The notes beneath the pieces were generated by a model that saw only the letters and a program-made list of their open reading frames with translations, did no database searches and was not told the origin of the DNA. From Echria macrotheca (lineage: Eukaryota > Ascomycota > Sordariomycetes > Sordariales > Schizotheciaceae): DNA of 64,000 bases. The first letter of the stretch is position 1; every line of letters starts with the position of its first letter. Where the stretch lies: positions 496,001 to 560,000 of the forward strand of contig MU839840.1 of assembly GCA_030411725.1 (NCBI GenBank). The letters run 5' to 3'. Of this stretch, positions 1 through 10,274 are shown one piece after another. A program made the position numbers and the translations under genes.

Positions 1-515
1 TCCCTACACGCATACTTGGGCTATCTTACCGGTCAACCCATACCCAGGTAGGTACATACGCTCTTCTTCTTCACCTTTTCATCAAAAAAGAAAATTGTTT
101 CCGACGTCAAACCCTGTGTCGAATACCATAAATACCTACACAAGCCTTGTCAAGATGGTCCACTTCAGCTGTGATATACAGACAGGCAAGAGGAATGAAT
201 GATCATAGACGTTCAAAAGAGGTCTCCCGGTCGTTCTTGCTCGAGAGTCACCGGACCGGGATGGTCACAGACACCGACCGGATTTGGACCAGAGGTGAAT
301 TCAAATGTCAGCAGCGAGACCTAACTCTCGAAGGTTGGAAAACGACTGAGCACCAGTCTTACGCCGGCGTGACCTCCGAAAAACGGAGACATAACTTCAT
401 AAAGTGAATAGGTAGTCAAATATATACGAGAATTTTTTATCACCGTCAGAGACAATCTCTCTCACAAGTCCACGTCGGACTTATTACTACACGGCCATTA
501 CACACCATTACACCA
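1..515. other. Intergenic, window edge to GDSL gene 3' end
   Basis: Downstream flank of the GDSL esterase gene. The only open stretch, 147-407 on the plus strand (86 codons), has no recognisable domain and unbiased composition. I see no RNA gene or repeat here. Confidence 0.5.
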
Positions 516-1728
516 TTAAGCACCCAGACTATCCCACCCGCTCGACGTGTACCTCGTGCCGTACTTGGACTTGCCAGCCACCACATCGACAAAGTTGCTC
601 GCAATGACCGAGTCTGCATACCCCGTTAGTTAGCCATCACTCACCCTATAGACAAAAACACACAAACACAACGACAGAGGAAAAGAACATACCAGTCTTA
701 TCCGAAGGATGCAACTCATCATACCACAAAAACCCCGACCGCGGCCCCAACGCAGTCTGGTCGACACAGACCGAGCTATTCGTCGCCAGACAGTGATGCC
801 AATACCCCGTGACATTATACGGCGCATCGAGATAAGTTTTGGGCGAAGCAACAATATCCATAATCAGGCTGTGCACGTCAAACACGTCCACCATGGCTCC
901 AGGCCACCGCGACTTGATGACGACCTGGAACGGCACGCCGTACGCAAAGATCTTGTTCACGCTGGTCGTGTACTCCTTGATCTTGAACGCGTACTCGGTC
1001 ACGTTATACGCCGTCTTGTTCGCCCAGAACTGGCTGTCGAGCGTGCCGCCGCCGCCGTTCGCGGCGGCGGGCGCATACAGCGGCGCGAGCTCGAGGGGCG
1101 CCGTGTTGAGCAGCACGAAGCGGCGCCCCCCGTTTTTGTATATGGCGTCCAGCACGGCCCACACGCACTCGACGTAGTCCGATATCGTCGTCCCGGGCGC
1201 CTGCGAGTCCGACAGGAAGCCGCCATACCCTAAATCGTTGGTGCCGATCCAGAGCGCGTACACGGTCCCGTCGGCGGTGCGCGGCTTCGGAAACACGGAC
1301 TTGAAGTTCACGTCGGCCTCGAACGAGGGGATCTCGTCGTCGAGCACCGACGGGAACGGCGCCTTGATGGCGGCGAAGTAGCGCGACACGAGCTTGTTGG
1401 AGCACGTCGCGCCCGACACGGCGTAGTCGACCAGGCTGGCGTTGACGGCGCGCGCGGCGTACTGCGCCCAGTTGAGGCCGCCGCTGGCTGTCGTCGTGGA
1501 TTCCGTCTGCAGCTGGCCCGGCGGCGGCGCCTTGCCGCCGTTGTTGATGTAGTAGCCTAGCCGGCCGTTGTCGGTGTAGCTGTCGCCAAAGGTGACGAGC
1601 GTGTCGAACGAGGAGGACTTGCCGGGGTTGGGAGGAGCGGCGGCGCCGCACTTGGCTCTGGGACAGGGGCCGGCGCCGGCCAGGACGGCTGATGCGCCGG
1701 CGGCGACGAGAAGGAGGGAGAACAGCAT
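516..1728 (-). CDS. Secreted GDSL/SGNH-hydrolase, CE16 acetylesterase-like
   Basis: Predicted extracellular esterase of the GDSL/SGNH family, a group that includes fungal CE16 acetylesterases which deacetylate plant polysaccharide fragments. Two exons, 1728-693 and 613-516, with a 79 bp intron, encode 377 aa. The start at 1728 was chosen because it opens directly into a signal peptide (MLFSLLLVAAGASAVLAG); the frame is open further upstream but that part is not protein-like. Block I FGDSYTDNG carries the nucleophile near Ser50, GTND is block III, and DELHPS near residues 337-342 supplies the catalytic Asp and His. Without the intron the protein would end just after the catalytic His; splicing adds a conserved-looking tail (SVIASNFVDVVAG). 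Several N-glycosylation sequons are present. The family is clear; the substrate is inferred. Confidence 0.9.
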
Positions 1729-2658
1729 AGTTATCGACAGACGACGCTGAGGTTTACTCTCTCTCAATTGCAGCGGCAGCAGACCAAGAACCCAAAACCC
1801 GGGAACCAGGGACCGCTCCCGTCGTCTAGTCGCTGCTTTATACACCGAGGAGGCTATGTGACATTTTCCTCTCTTTTCTCCAAATCCCATTCACCCGGGA
1901 ATAGAAGCGGCAGCAACGGGACCCCGCGAATGCAGGCTATATTGCTCTGTCGTCCAGGGCGGGCGGCCCGGCCGACGGAAATAGGTAGGAGGGGAACCCG
2001 TCGACGATGCAACGCTGCGTCACCGTGTGTTTACCTCGTCTTGGAGGAGGAGAAGGGAGGCCGGTGACATCTTTGCCTCGATCACATTGGGGAGCAAAAG
2101 ATTGGTTCGGGATTAAAATACGGATATGATGAAGTTCGGGTGAGTTTTCCTTTCATAAAAAAAATAGTAATCCATGATGATCCGGAGAGAGGAAACATGT
2201 TTCTTGATGAGGGGGACCAAGCAAAACCTTGGGGGCGGCCGGACACAGGGAAATGGGCAACCGAGCGTGCCGTTGCATCGTGTCTGTCGTGGTTGTCGAT
2301 GATGCGCCGAAGCTTGGGTCAAGCTTTCTGAGACCGGCTCGAGAAGATCTCGATTCCGGCGTTAGCGTTGCCATTGGCCAATCAGATCGGCGCGATCCGC
2401 AGCGGTCTTAAATCAGGGTTAGGGTCTAACTACCTTATGCTGGCAAGCTGGGTTCACCTTTTTTGACCAGGTACCTACAGTTTTCTTGAAGATGAGATGA
2501 CAGTTAAAAGAGGTTTCTATTCTGGTGAAAATACCCTTCCCTGTTTTGTTGTCATTGGTAAACAAATGGGATGGCAGGAGAGGACCAGTCCGTCGGCCAA
2601 CCTGCATCTGGCAGAAGGACCCGCCTCCGTTGTCGGGCCCAGAATTGTTTCAACTGTG

Positions 2659-2665
2659 TGACTCT
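2659..2665 (+). promoter_or_regulatory. Near-match Gcn4/CPC1 site
   Basis: TGACTCT, one mismatch from the TGACTCA consensus, lies 32 bp upstream of the perfect site. It may be an auxiliary weak site; alone it would be unremarkable. Confidence 0.35.
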
Positions 2666-2690
2666 CATGGCCGATTTTCTAAAAAGCTCA

Positions 2691-2697
2691 TGACTCA
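2691..2697 (+). promoter_or_regulatory. Gcn4/CPC1 general amino-acid control site
   Basis: Exact TGACTCA, the binding consensus of the bZIP activator Gcn4 (CPC1/CpcA in filamentous fungi), ends 121 bp before the HIS5 start codon. Histidine biosynthesis genes are classical targets of this pathway, so position and neighbour agree. Confidence 0.75.
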
Positions 2698-2818
2698 CGA
2701 CGACATCAAACAACACACATAAAAAAGGGGAATCAGTGTTGTGTAACCCGTAGATATATACATCTTCTTAAACTCCATCGACCAACCTGCGTCAGTTGGG
2801 TTGAAAGAGTCTTCCGTC

Positions 2819-4169
2819 ATGTCGCCGTTCAACCTCCAAACGTGCGCGCGGCCCAACATCCTCGCGCTCGACCCGTATCGCTGCGCCCGAGAGTACGTTT
2901 GCTTTGCCGTCCTCAAATTTTAGTGACAAGAAGCTCTCACTGACACCCAAAACCAGCGACTACAAAGACGACGGCAAAAACATCTTGCTAGATGCCAACG
3001 AAAACGCCTACGGCCCGGCCCTCGCCGCCGATGCCGTCCCGGTGACCGGCTCGGGCCCCGGCTCAAGCCCCGGTTCGGACCCGGCGACCCTCGACCTCCT
3101 AGGCCTGCACCGCTACCCCGACCCGCACCAGCAGACGCTCAAACAGCTCCTCTGCGACCTGCGCACGACCCACGCCCACACGCCCAAGACGCTGTCTCCC
3201 GCCAACCTCTTCGTCGGCGTCGGCAGCGACGAGGCCATCGACGCTTTGCTCAGATGCTTCTGCGTCCCCGGCCGCGACAAGCTCCTCGTGTGTCCGCCCA
3301 CCTACGGCATGTACTCTGTCTCCGCCCAAGCCAACGACGTCTCGCTAGTCCGCGTCCCGCTCCTGCCCGCGCCGACCTTCGCCCTCGACACCCCCTCCAT
3401 CCTCGCCGCGCTCTCGGCCGACCCGTCCATCAAGCTGGCCTACCTCTGCTCGCCGGGCAACCCGACCGGCTCTCTCCTCTCCAAATCGTCGATAGCCCAA
3501 ATCCTCGCCCACCCGACCTGGAATGGATTGGTTGTCATCGACGAGGCCTACATCGATTTCTCGTCACCGGAATCATCCCTCGCCGAATGGGTCACCGAGT
3601 TCCCCAACCTCGTCGTCCTGCAGACGCTCAGCAAGGCGTTCGGGCTGGCCGGGATCCGCCTCGGCGCCGCCTTCGCCGATCCCGCCGTCGCGGCGCTGCT
3701 GAATAACCTCAAGGCGCCGTACAACATCTCATCCCCAACAAGCGCGCTCGCGTCCCTCGCGCTCTCGGACAGTGGACTAGCGATCATGCGGCGCAATGTC
3801 GCCCTCCTGAATCGGCAGCGCGATCGGCTCGTGGCTGAGCTGCCCAAGATAAAAGGGGTGGGCAGGCTGCGCGGCGGGACGGATAGTAATTTCTTGTTGT
3901 ATGAGATGCTCAACGATAAGGGGGAGGCGGATAATACCACGGCGCTGGCGGTCTATGAGAGGTTGGCGGAGGAAAAAGGGGTCGTGGTGCGGTTCCGCGG
4001 GCGCGAGCATGGCTGTCTTGGGTGTTTGCGGATCACGGTCGGGACCGAGGAGGAGGTTACTCGTTTCCTGGGCGCGCTGGAGAGGACGCTGAAGGAGGTG
4101 AGAGGGGAGGGACAAGTGCCGGCGGATGAGGAGGAGAAGGAGGTGGCTGCGAATGCGGTTGTAGCATAG
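2819..4169 (+). CDS. HIS5: Histidinol-phosphate aminotransferase
   Basis: Pyridoxal-phosphate enzyme of histidine biosynthesis; it converts imidazole-acetol phosphate plus glutamate to histidinol phosphate plus 2-oxoglutarate. Two exons, 2819-2892 and 2957-4169, encode 428 aa. The 74 bp first exon supplies the conserved N-terminus (ILALDPYRCARDD), and the join restores the family motif ILLDANENAYGP. The substrate-binding loop SPGNPTG, the VVIDEAYIDF strand and TLSKAFGLAGIR with the PLP-binding Lys near residue 251 are all present, typical of class I/II aminotransferases. The region around residues 60-80 carries a Gly/Ser/Pro-rich insertion, and the C-terminus ends in a Glu-rich tail. The gene diverges from the GDSL gene and carries a TGACTCA element, fitting general amino-acid control. 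Confidence 0.96.
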
Positions 4170-4696
4170 TGGATCATCATGGAGGTAGAGCGGAAGAGAT
4201 GTATTTGCATTCTACTGCTTCCTCGACGTTCTCTGTCAAGGTGTATGCGGGGAAATGTTCGAGTATATTGTCGACAGCCGAGAGTCGAGATCTGTGACTT
4301 AATACAGAACTCGAGCTTGCCGATCACAGGAACAGTGATCACTTCCTCTCCCCCATGGCCTTCCCCCATGGCCTGTGCTTGATGGGTGAAGACAAAAAAG
4401 GCTGTGTTTGGGTTGAATCTGCCCAGCGCCAGGGTGAACCTGATTTCCCAGGTAGAGCTCGATTCCTCACCTCAGGTTCCGTCAGCTAGCGGACAAATAA
4501 TACAAAGCGAGTATATGGTCATGACTGTCATTACTGCTCAGCGAACAGTGTCATCTATCCAACCCGGTGTCTATCCGGGCAGTCTAGAGATGCAAAAAGT
4601 CTATGTACACGAAGTAATTCGTCCGTGTTCCCCGACGAGGACTGACCCCCAAAAACATTTTCCAAATGGATTTCCTTTTAATGAGTGTCCATTTTA
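4170..4696. other. Convergent 3' region, HIS5 / GH76
   Basis: Tail-to-tail spacer of 527 bp holding the 3' UTRs of both genes. Nothing else recognised. Confidence 0.6.
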
Positions 4697-6056
4697 TCAG
4701 TTCAACCGGCGAGCCCACCGCCTGGCCGGCGCCGCCGACTCGGACGACGCAGCCGGAGCAGCCGGCGCAGCAGGGGAACTCGCAAAGCTGCGCACCACCT
4801 TGATCTGATCCCCCTTGAGCGGCGGCGTGGCCTGACCAACAAGAAGCCCCTGAATCGTCTCCAGCGCGCACATCTCTTCACCCAAACCCGTCTGGCCGTC
4901 AAAACCACCAACGTACCACTTGTGGCCGCACGAGGTCCCATCCGACCCTCCCGTGCAAGACTGGGCAGCCGCCGCCGCCGACGTGTGCAGCAGCTCATTC
5001 ACCGTCGGAATAATCGACGGCACGAACCACGTCGACGCGTACATGAAGCGCGACATGTACCCCTTGAACGAACGCATGTCCACATTGCACGTGCCGAACT
5101 GTTCGCAGTTGCGCTCGTACATGACGTTGGTCGCGTTATCGTCGGGCCCGAAAAAAAGCTTGGACGCCCCCAGGATGCCCTCGGTCCGCTGCGTCCACTT
5201 GGCGTCGCCCGTCACGTCCGCCATGACGGCCGCGCCGTACATGTAGATGCCGGCCGTGTACGAGAAGGTAAGCGGATTGATATCGGTGCAGTTCGCCGAC
5301 GAATGCGCGCCGTCGTGCACGTTGAAGTCGGAATCGATCATGCCCACGGCCTGCGTCCAGTCCCACACCTTGTCGGCCCACTGCTGGTACGTCTGGTTGC
5401 CGGTGGCGCGCGCCAGACGTGCCGACAGCTGGAACAGGCCGCCGTTGCTGACGCTGTTCTTGTAGTTCAGCCCGTTGGGGTTCGAGGCAAAAATCTGCCA
5501 CAGCAGGCCGCCACCGCATGCTGTCGTGTTCCATCTCGAGGCCAGCGAGTTCCACAAATTCTCCGAGAGCTGCAGCCACGACGGGTTGTTGGCGTCGGGT
5601 TGCGGAAAGTTCCTCTCGGCAGCCGCCATGACGCTGAATCCCCACATGGCCTGGTCATCGTTTCCTTCCTGTCCAAAGTGAGTCGGCAACATGAAATCCT
5701 TGTCCGGGCCGACCTGGGCCAGCAGAGCCGTGGCCAGCGTCGGGTCGTAGCTTTTGTCTCCCGTATAGTGCGAGTAGTCAAGCATGGACCCGATGAACGC
5801 GCCGCATTCCCACCAGTAGTACGGTGCCGGAAGATCAACAAACTTCTCAGCGTTGCCTTGGTAGTATGACATGGCTCCAGCGGCCACCGTCTTGGCAACA
5901 CTCTTGATGGAAGCTATCCGTGTTAGTTGGATACAAACGACGAAAAAAAAAGGGCTAATTACTTGGATCATTGACGTTCAAGTCCCTGGGGACACCAGCG
6001 GCAATCAAAAGGGGAATGGCGGCGGCGGCCGGACGAACTGACTTGACGAACTTCAT
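4697..6056 (-). CDS. GH76 alpha-1,6-mannanase, DCW1/DFG5-like
   Basis: Predicted secreted or wall-associated mannan endo-1,6-alpha-mannosidase of family GH76. The yeast homologues Dfg5 and Dcw1 are thought to attach GPI proteins to the cell wall. Exons 6056-5963 and 5913-4697 (49 bp intron) encode 436 aa. Exon 1 gives a signal peptide (MKFVKSVRPAAAAIPLLIAAG) and the join restores NDPTSIKSVAKTVA, the usual start of the domain. The family's catalytic Asp pair lies in GNDDQAMWG near residues 117-118, and WWECGAF, NGGLFQLSARLAR and FKGYMSRFM are conserved blocks. The tail is Ala/Ser/Pro-rich and ends in arginines with no hydrophobic GPI signal, unlike Dfg5/Dcw1. The gene is convergent with HIS5. 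Confidence 0.93.
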
Positions 6057-7163
6057 GGTGATATGTTGTCAAAGAGAAAGATCCTTCTAGGATAGTTGGT
6101 CAAGTGTGATGATATCGCACAGCGAGTGAAGAAGCCGCAATGGCGAGATAACGCAATATCAGTCGAGAGATAGTTCAATGACTCGAAACAGAACCAAAGA
6201 GGCAAAGGGGCAAACAAAGCCGGTCTCGACCTCGAGACTATGGAAGAGACAGTGAAAAAAAAAAGGACAACAAGAATCGAAAACGACAGAGACTGCTGTC
6301 AACGCAGCGGGCGTAGAGGATGACAGCAAGAAAAAACAAGAAAGTGGCCACCGGCTGAAGTCGAGAAGCCGAGCTTGGCGGGATATTTTGGAAGGAAGAG
6401 GTCCATGATGGAGAGAAGAGTCCGGACTTATTTAGAGGCTGCAGCACCACCCACCAACCCCTTGCACAGCCATTTCTGCAAGCTGGAGATCCTGATCGGG
6501 GAGCCACGAGGAGGAGACCGAGCTGAGGGACATGGGGGCCCATGGCAGTCCGGGCGAGACGAGCCAATTGAGGGGCTCCCGCTCACCATGGGTGTGCGGG
6601 TTCCGCATGTTTCGTTGTTTCCCGGTAACCGTGGCCTGTGATCGAAGCCGGGCTCGACACAGTTGCGGCGCAAAGGGCAAGCCAGCCAAGGCGAACTGAC
6701 CTCGAAAGGGCAGGACCTGGACGGGCGGCGCTCAGGGGCAGAACGGTTCCTGCAGTGGGCGTGCGGAGCTACCACAGCAGAAGGTGGGATGGCGGGGTTG
6801 GAGAAGCGAGGGTAAGGGGCCGCGGCCGTCGTTGATTGGCTGGCAGGGCTGGCCAGCGAAAACTCGCTGGTGGGCCGCGAAACATGAAACAGGAGCTTAA
6901 ATTGAGATGACAGGTGCACAGTTGCCCACAGCAAGGCGCGCGACTGGCGAAGACGCCTGCGGCCCGTTCGTAACAGCCACCGTGAGACAGAATCTTTGTT
7001 TCCTGTTGCAGCCGCGCCGAGGACACGAACACAGACCCTTATGAGTTCGGTCAGTCATCGACGACCCTTCTTGGGAATCCTTCGTAACGAAACAACCGAC
7101 GCCTAAGTATCCGCAAATGCCTGTCCTCCACCGAAGCACAACCATAAACAGCCAGATGCCACC
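6057..7163. other. GH76 upstream region
   Basis: About 1.1 kb: promoter of the GH76 gene and 3' end of the next minus-strand gene. The open frames here, such as 6428-6934 on the minus strand, have no recognisable domain. Confidence 0.5.
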
Positions 7164-7900
7164 TCACACCACCAAAAGTACCGCGGTCATGATGCCGAGC
7201 GCCGCCGGCCACCTGGTCTTCCCCGCTCCGGAAGCCGCCGGGGCGCTTGGCACGCCCGCGTCCGTGTCTTGGTCGGTGGCCGTCGCAGCCGCCGTGGCAT
7301 CGATATCGGTGGTCCCTGGCGCTGGGCCGGGCGTGGTAAGCGTCAGGGCGCCCCAGGCGACCTGGCTTCCAGTAAACGTGCTCGTCCAGACGGTATGCGT
7401 CGGCCCTCTGACAGAACCCTCGTGAAAGTTAGGTCCAAACGACGACGACCCCGTACACGTCGCGGCCGTCCTGCCAGCCAGGTTGCAGTGGAGATCGGCG
7501 ATTCTACACCTCGGTCAGCTCGTCGAACGAACGGGTTAGGGGACCTGGCCGGCCGACATTTCACCAGACGCCGAGCCACTGTAGCTCAGGGTCGCGGGGC
7601 CCTCGGTGAAGACGAAGGCGATGTCGCCCTCGATCTGACACCGGGGCGCCGCCTCGGCACAGAATACGGTGTAGGCGGTTGCGGATTGGTCCTGCGATAG
7701 TTTGTTAGACGTGTGCCCGTACGCGCGAGGGGGTCCGCCCGCGAGACCTGACTAACCTGGGTGATGATGCTGCCACGGAGCGCCTCCCAGTCGGTGTCGC
7801 GATATCCGGGAAGATAAACCGGGACGGTCTGGCCGAGGGTCCCGATGGTCAGGAGACTGGCCACGAGAAATACCCACACACAAGCGGGCTGCCGGATCAT
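7164..7900 (-). CDS. Small secreted GPI-type protein, possible frame break
   Basis: No function recognised. The start at 7900 opens a signal peptide (MIRQPACVWVFLVASLLTI). Apparent exons are 7900-7757, 7691-7565 and 7503-7164. Exon 2 reads TAYTVFC...CQIEGDIAFVFTEGPATLSYSGS. Exon 3 reads IADLHCNLAGRTAATCTG..., then a Thr/Ala-rich linker and a hydrophobic C-terminus (LGIMTAVLLVV) like a GPI signal. Exon 1 to exon 2 joins in frame through a 65 bp intron. The second intron has good borders (donor GTGAAA, branch CTAAC, acceptor GTGTAG) but joins exon 3 one base out of frame, and no other GT or AG I tried repairs it. It could be a frameshift mutation, a sequencing error or unusual splicing. It is related to the gene at 9099-9823 (LPG, Cys spacing, EG, FTE). 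Confidence 0.65.
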
Positions 7901-9098
7901 GGTGCTGTTACGCCATTTTTCATGGTGTTCTGTGTGCGCCGCAAGTCGACGTCTGCGGACGTCTGGATTGTGGATTGTCAACCCCTCAACATGCGACTTC
8001 TTGGCATGCCAAGACGGTCCAGCCAGCGAACCATCGGAAGAAGCCGAAGCCTGTTGGTGCTGAGTTGTATCCGTCCGAGTTGTGTTCGAGGCTGCCTTTT
8101 GAACACGTTCGGGTCTATCCGTTGATAACACGGATGTGTAGCACGGAAGTCGCGGGGTCTCCGCCTCCGTTGCACGCCGACAAACTCGGCGACTGTTGAC
8201 ACAATGGTGGACTAGGGGTCCTCAAACGTTTCTTTACACGCGCTTCGTACGCGTGTTGCCAGTATCCGAGTCTTTATCTTGTGGTTTGGCATACCCTTAC
8301 TGACCGAGAAGTCGTTTGTAGGATTTTGTACAAACCTGTCTCCGTCCTTACCGGGCGACCTGTCGTTAGGTATATGTGAACCATCAAGACTCGGGCAGCC
8401 GATGAAGTGAACCCGATGAAGTTCTCAATATCCTATTACGACCATTTTCATCTCAGCGTGTTATGTGCTTGTCAAGTTGTCGTAGTCTCGACAGACCGGA
8501 TAGTGGTTTGAGTAGTTGAGTCTTCAATGTATTGACACTGCCTGAACCGAGCTGCGATTGAGCCGGGAGACAACGCATTGGTCTCAGCATCATTCTGCCT
8601 TGGCCGCCGCCAAAAACATGCGCCGTCGTGCCGCAATAAATTGCCGGCTTCGTCAAATAACCTTCGCAGTCCATTGGCCGGTGGTGTAAGTGATTTTGTA
8701 GGGCCAGTCCTACAAAGAGGGCGAAACCCGTATTGCAACCAGGCAACGCCATACCCGTCGACTCTTGGTATCAACTCTCCCCGCCCTCTCTCTTGTTCTT
8801 TTGTTTTCTCTTTTTTTTTTCTGGTTTCATTTTGTTTGCAGATACCCAGAATTGATGCCGTATCTGTCGTTGTCACCCGGAAAAGCCAAGTCGAGCTTAA
8901 GAATCCTTCGAAGGAAAGCCGAGGGAACGTAGTGGATCCTCATCTCCCGTCGAGACCGTGCCTCATGTACCGTATCATGAGGTTCTCTATATCATATCCT
9001 CATCAACGCACTCTCTCCTTTTTCTGTTCTCCTGTGGACAAAAACCCAAAACATAAGCCACACACCAGCAACAACACAACAACATCACAACCACCAAA
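7901..9098. other. Divergent promoter region of paired secreted-protein genes
   Basis: About 1.2 kb between the two related divergent genes. It has a pyrimidine-rich tract (8781-8830) close to the plus-strand gene. No other gene recognised. Confidence 0.5.
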
Positions 9099-9823
9099 AT
9101 GCAACCCACCCACCCATCCTGGCGTCCCCTCGCCCTCGCCCTCCTCTCCCTCTCTGTATCCCCATCCCTAGCCCAATCCACATCCACCAAGTCCCTAATC
9201 CTCCCGGGCATCTTCGAAACCGCAATCGAAGCCTCCCTCGTAACCGCCTCGGCATCAACAACAACCTACGTCCTAACCTGTCCGCCCTCGATCCCCGCGA
9301 CGAAGTGCGTCCTAGAAGGCGGCGTATCCTTTACCGAGGCCGGCTCGACATCTGTCCATTGGGAACAAACTTTTAGGTAAATTTCCTTCCTTCTCCCCCC
9401 CATTCCCCATCCCATCCCATCCCATCCCTCCTATATTGGTATATATGTATGTAGGTGTGACTAAAAGGTGTGAGTACGGGTAGTGGAGATACAATCAAGG
9501 CAGATTGTACCTTTTCCGGTGATAATGCGTATTTCACCGTCGTTAATGGGGAGGGAGACGAGATGACGACGACGGGGGTGCAGAGGAATTATAAGACGCT
9601 TGCTGTCCCGGTTACTATTACCGCCGGGCTGGACGGGGTTGGTGCCGGGCAGAGTGCCGGGCCTGGGTCGGGGTCGGGGTCGGCGGGTACGCCTACTGCG
9701 ACGGGGACGGCTGCAACGGGAACGGCTGCGTCGAGTTCATCGAGGAGTGCCGCTGGGCCGAGGGCAACTGGGGATGTGGTGTTTGCTGGCGTTGTTGCTG
9801 CGTTGGGGGCTGTTATGCTGTAA
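9099..9823 (+). CDS. Small secreted GPI-type cell-surface protein
   Basis: Predicted surface protein of 208 aa with no known enzymatic motif. Exons 9099-9376 and 9475-9823 flank a 98 bp intron containing a CATCC repeat; the acceptor used here (GTGTGAG) is the one that keeps the frame and follows a GACTAAA branch site. Residues 1-25 form a signal peptide with a stretch before it (MQPTHPSWRPLALALLSLS). Four cysteines are visible: TYVLTC, TKCVLEGG, IKADC and one lost or shifted relative to the sister gene. The second half is a Gly/Ser/Thr-rich spacer and the C-terminus is hydrophobic (VVFAGVVAALGAVML), the usual layout of a GPI-anchored protein. It is related to, and divergent from, the gene at 7164-7900. 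Confidence 0.82.
9408..9428 (+). repeat. (CATCC)n microsatellite in intron
   Basis: About four tandem copies of CATCC inside the intron of the secreted-protein gene at 9099-9823. Confidence 0.85.
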
Positions 9824-10274
9824 TTGTCTGTACGAACGACGTATACCAGGGATGTGTTGATACCAGTGTATTATTTCTGAGAATGCGATAGCAGGCACTC
9901 ATGTGCTATAACTACAGAGAAGAGGGACCGCCTACTCCCTTAGGCGGTGGAAGCCTTCGGCTTCCTACGGTTTAAGACAAATAATAATAATAATATTTCT
10001 GAGAATGCGTACTGCGACCGATGATGTGCATACCGGGTACATACCGGCGTTTTGATATGACACCAGAACGCATGCCTGCCCTGGAATACCAATCTCGACC
10101 AGAACCGACCACGAAAAAAGGGGTATACGCAGACTCCCTGCCTCATGGAAACAACTTACTCATCAACCCACCACGACAAGAACCATTCAGGAAACCACCG
10201 TCAAAATCCTCAACCCACCCCAATGAGAAAAACCCCCTACAGGAAACAATCACCAATCCACAACCCATCCCCCC
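9824..10274. other. Convergent 3' region
   Basis: Spacer of 451 bp between the 3' ends of the secreted-protein gene and the MscL gene. AT-rich short repeats (ataataat) occur near 9980-9992; no gene. Confidence 0.55.

Larger units (their letters stand above)
1729..2818. other. Divergent promoter region, GDSL gene / HIS5
   Basis: About 1.1 kb shared between two divergently transcribed genes. It holds a Gcn4/CPC1-type site at 2691-2697 near HIS5 and a short telomere-like GGGTTAGGG at 2417-2425. No gene seen. Confidence 0.6.

Noticed and set aside
1729..1890. N-terminal extension of the GDSL protein by 54 codons
   Set aside because: The frame is open, but a signal peptide starts exactly at 1728 and the extension is basic and unlike any secreted protein N-terminus.
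2413..2430. Interstitial telomere repeat near 2417
   Set aside because: Only about one and a half TTAGGG units; too short to indicate a telomere or fusion point.
4685..5869. 394-codon plus-strand open frame opposite the GH76 gene
   Set aside because: It is the antisense shadow of the GH76 exon, Arg/His-rich with no domain. Strong third-position GC in the real gene removes stops on the other strand.
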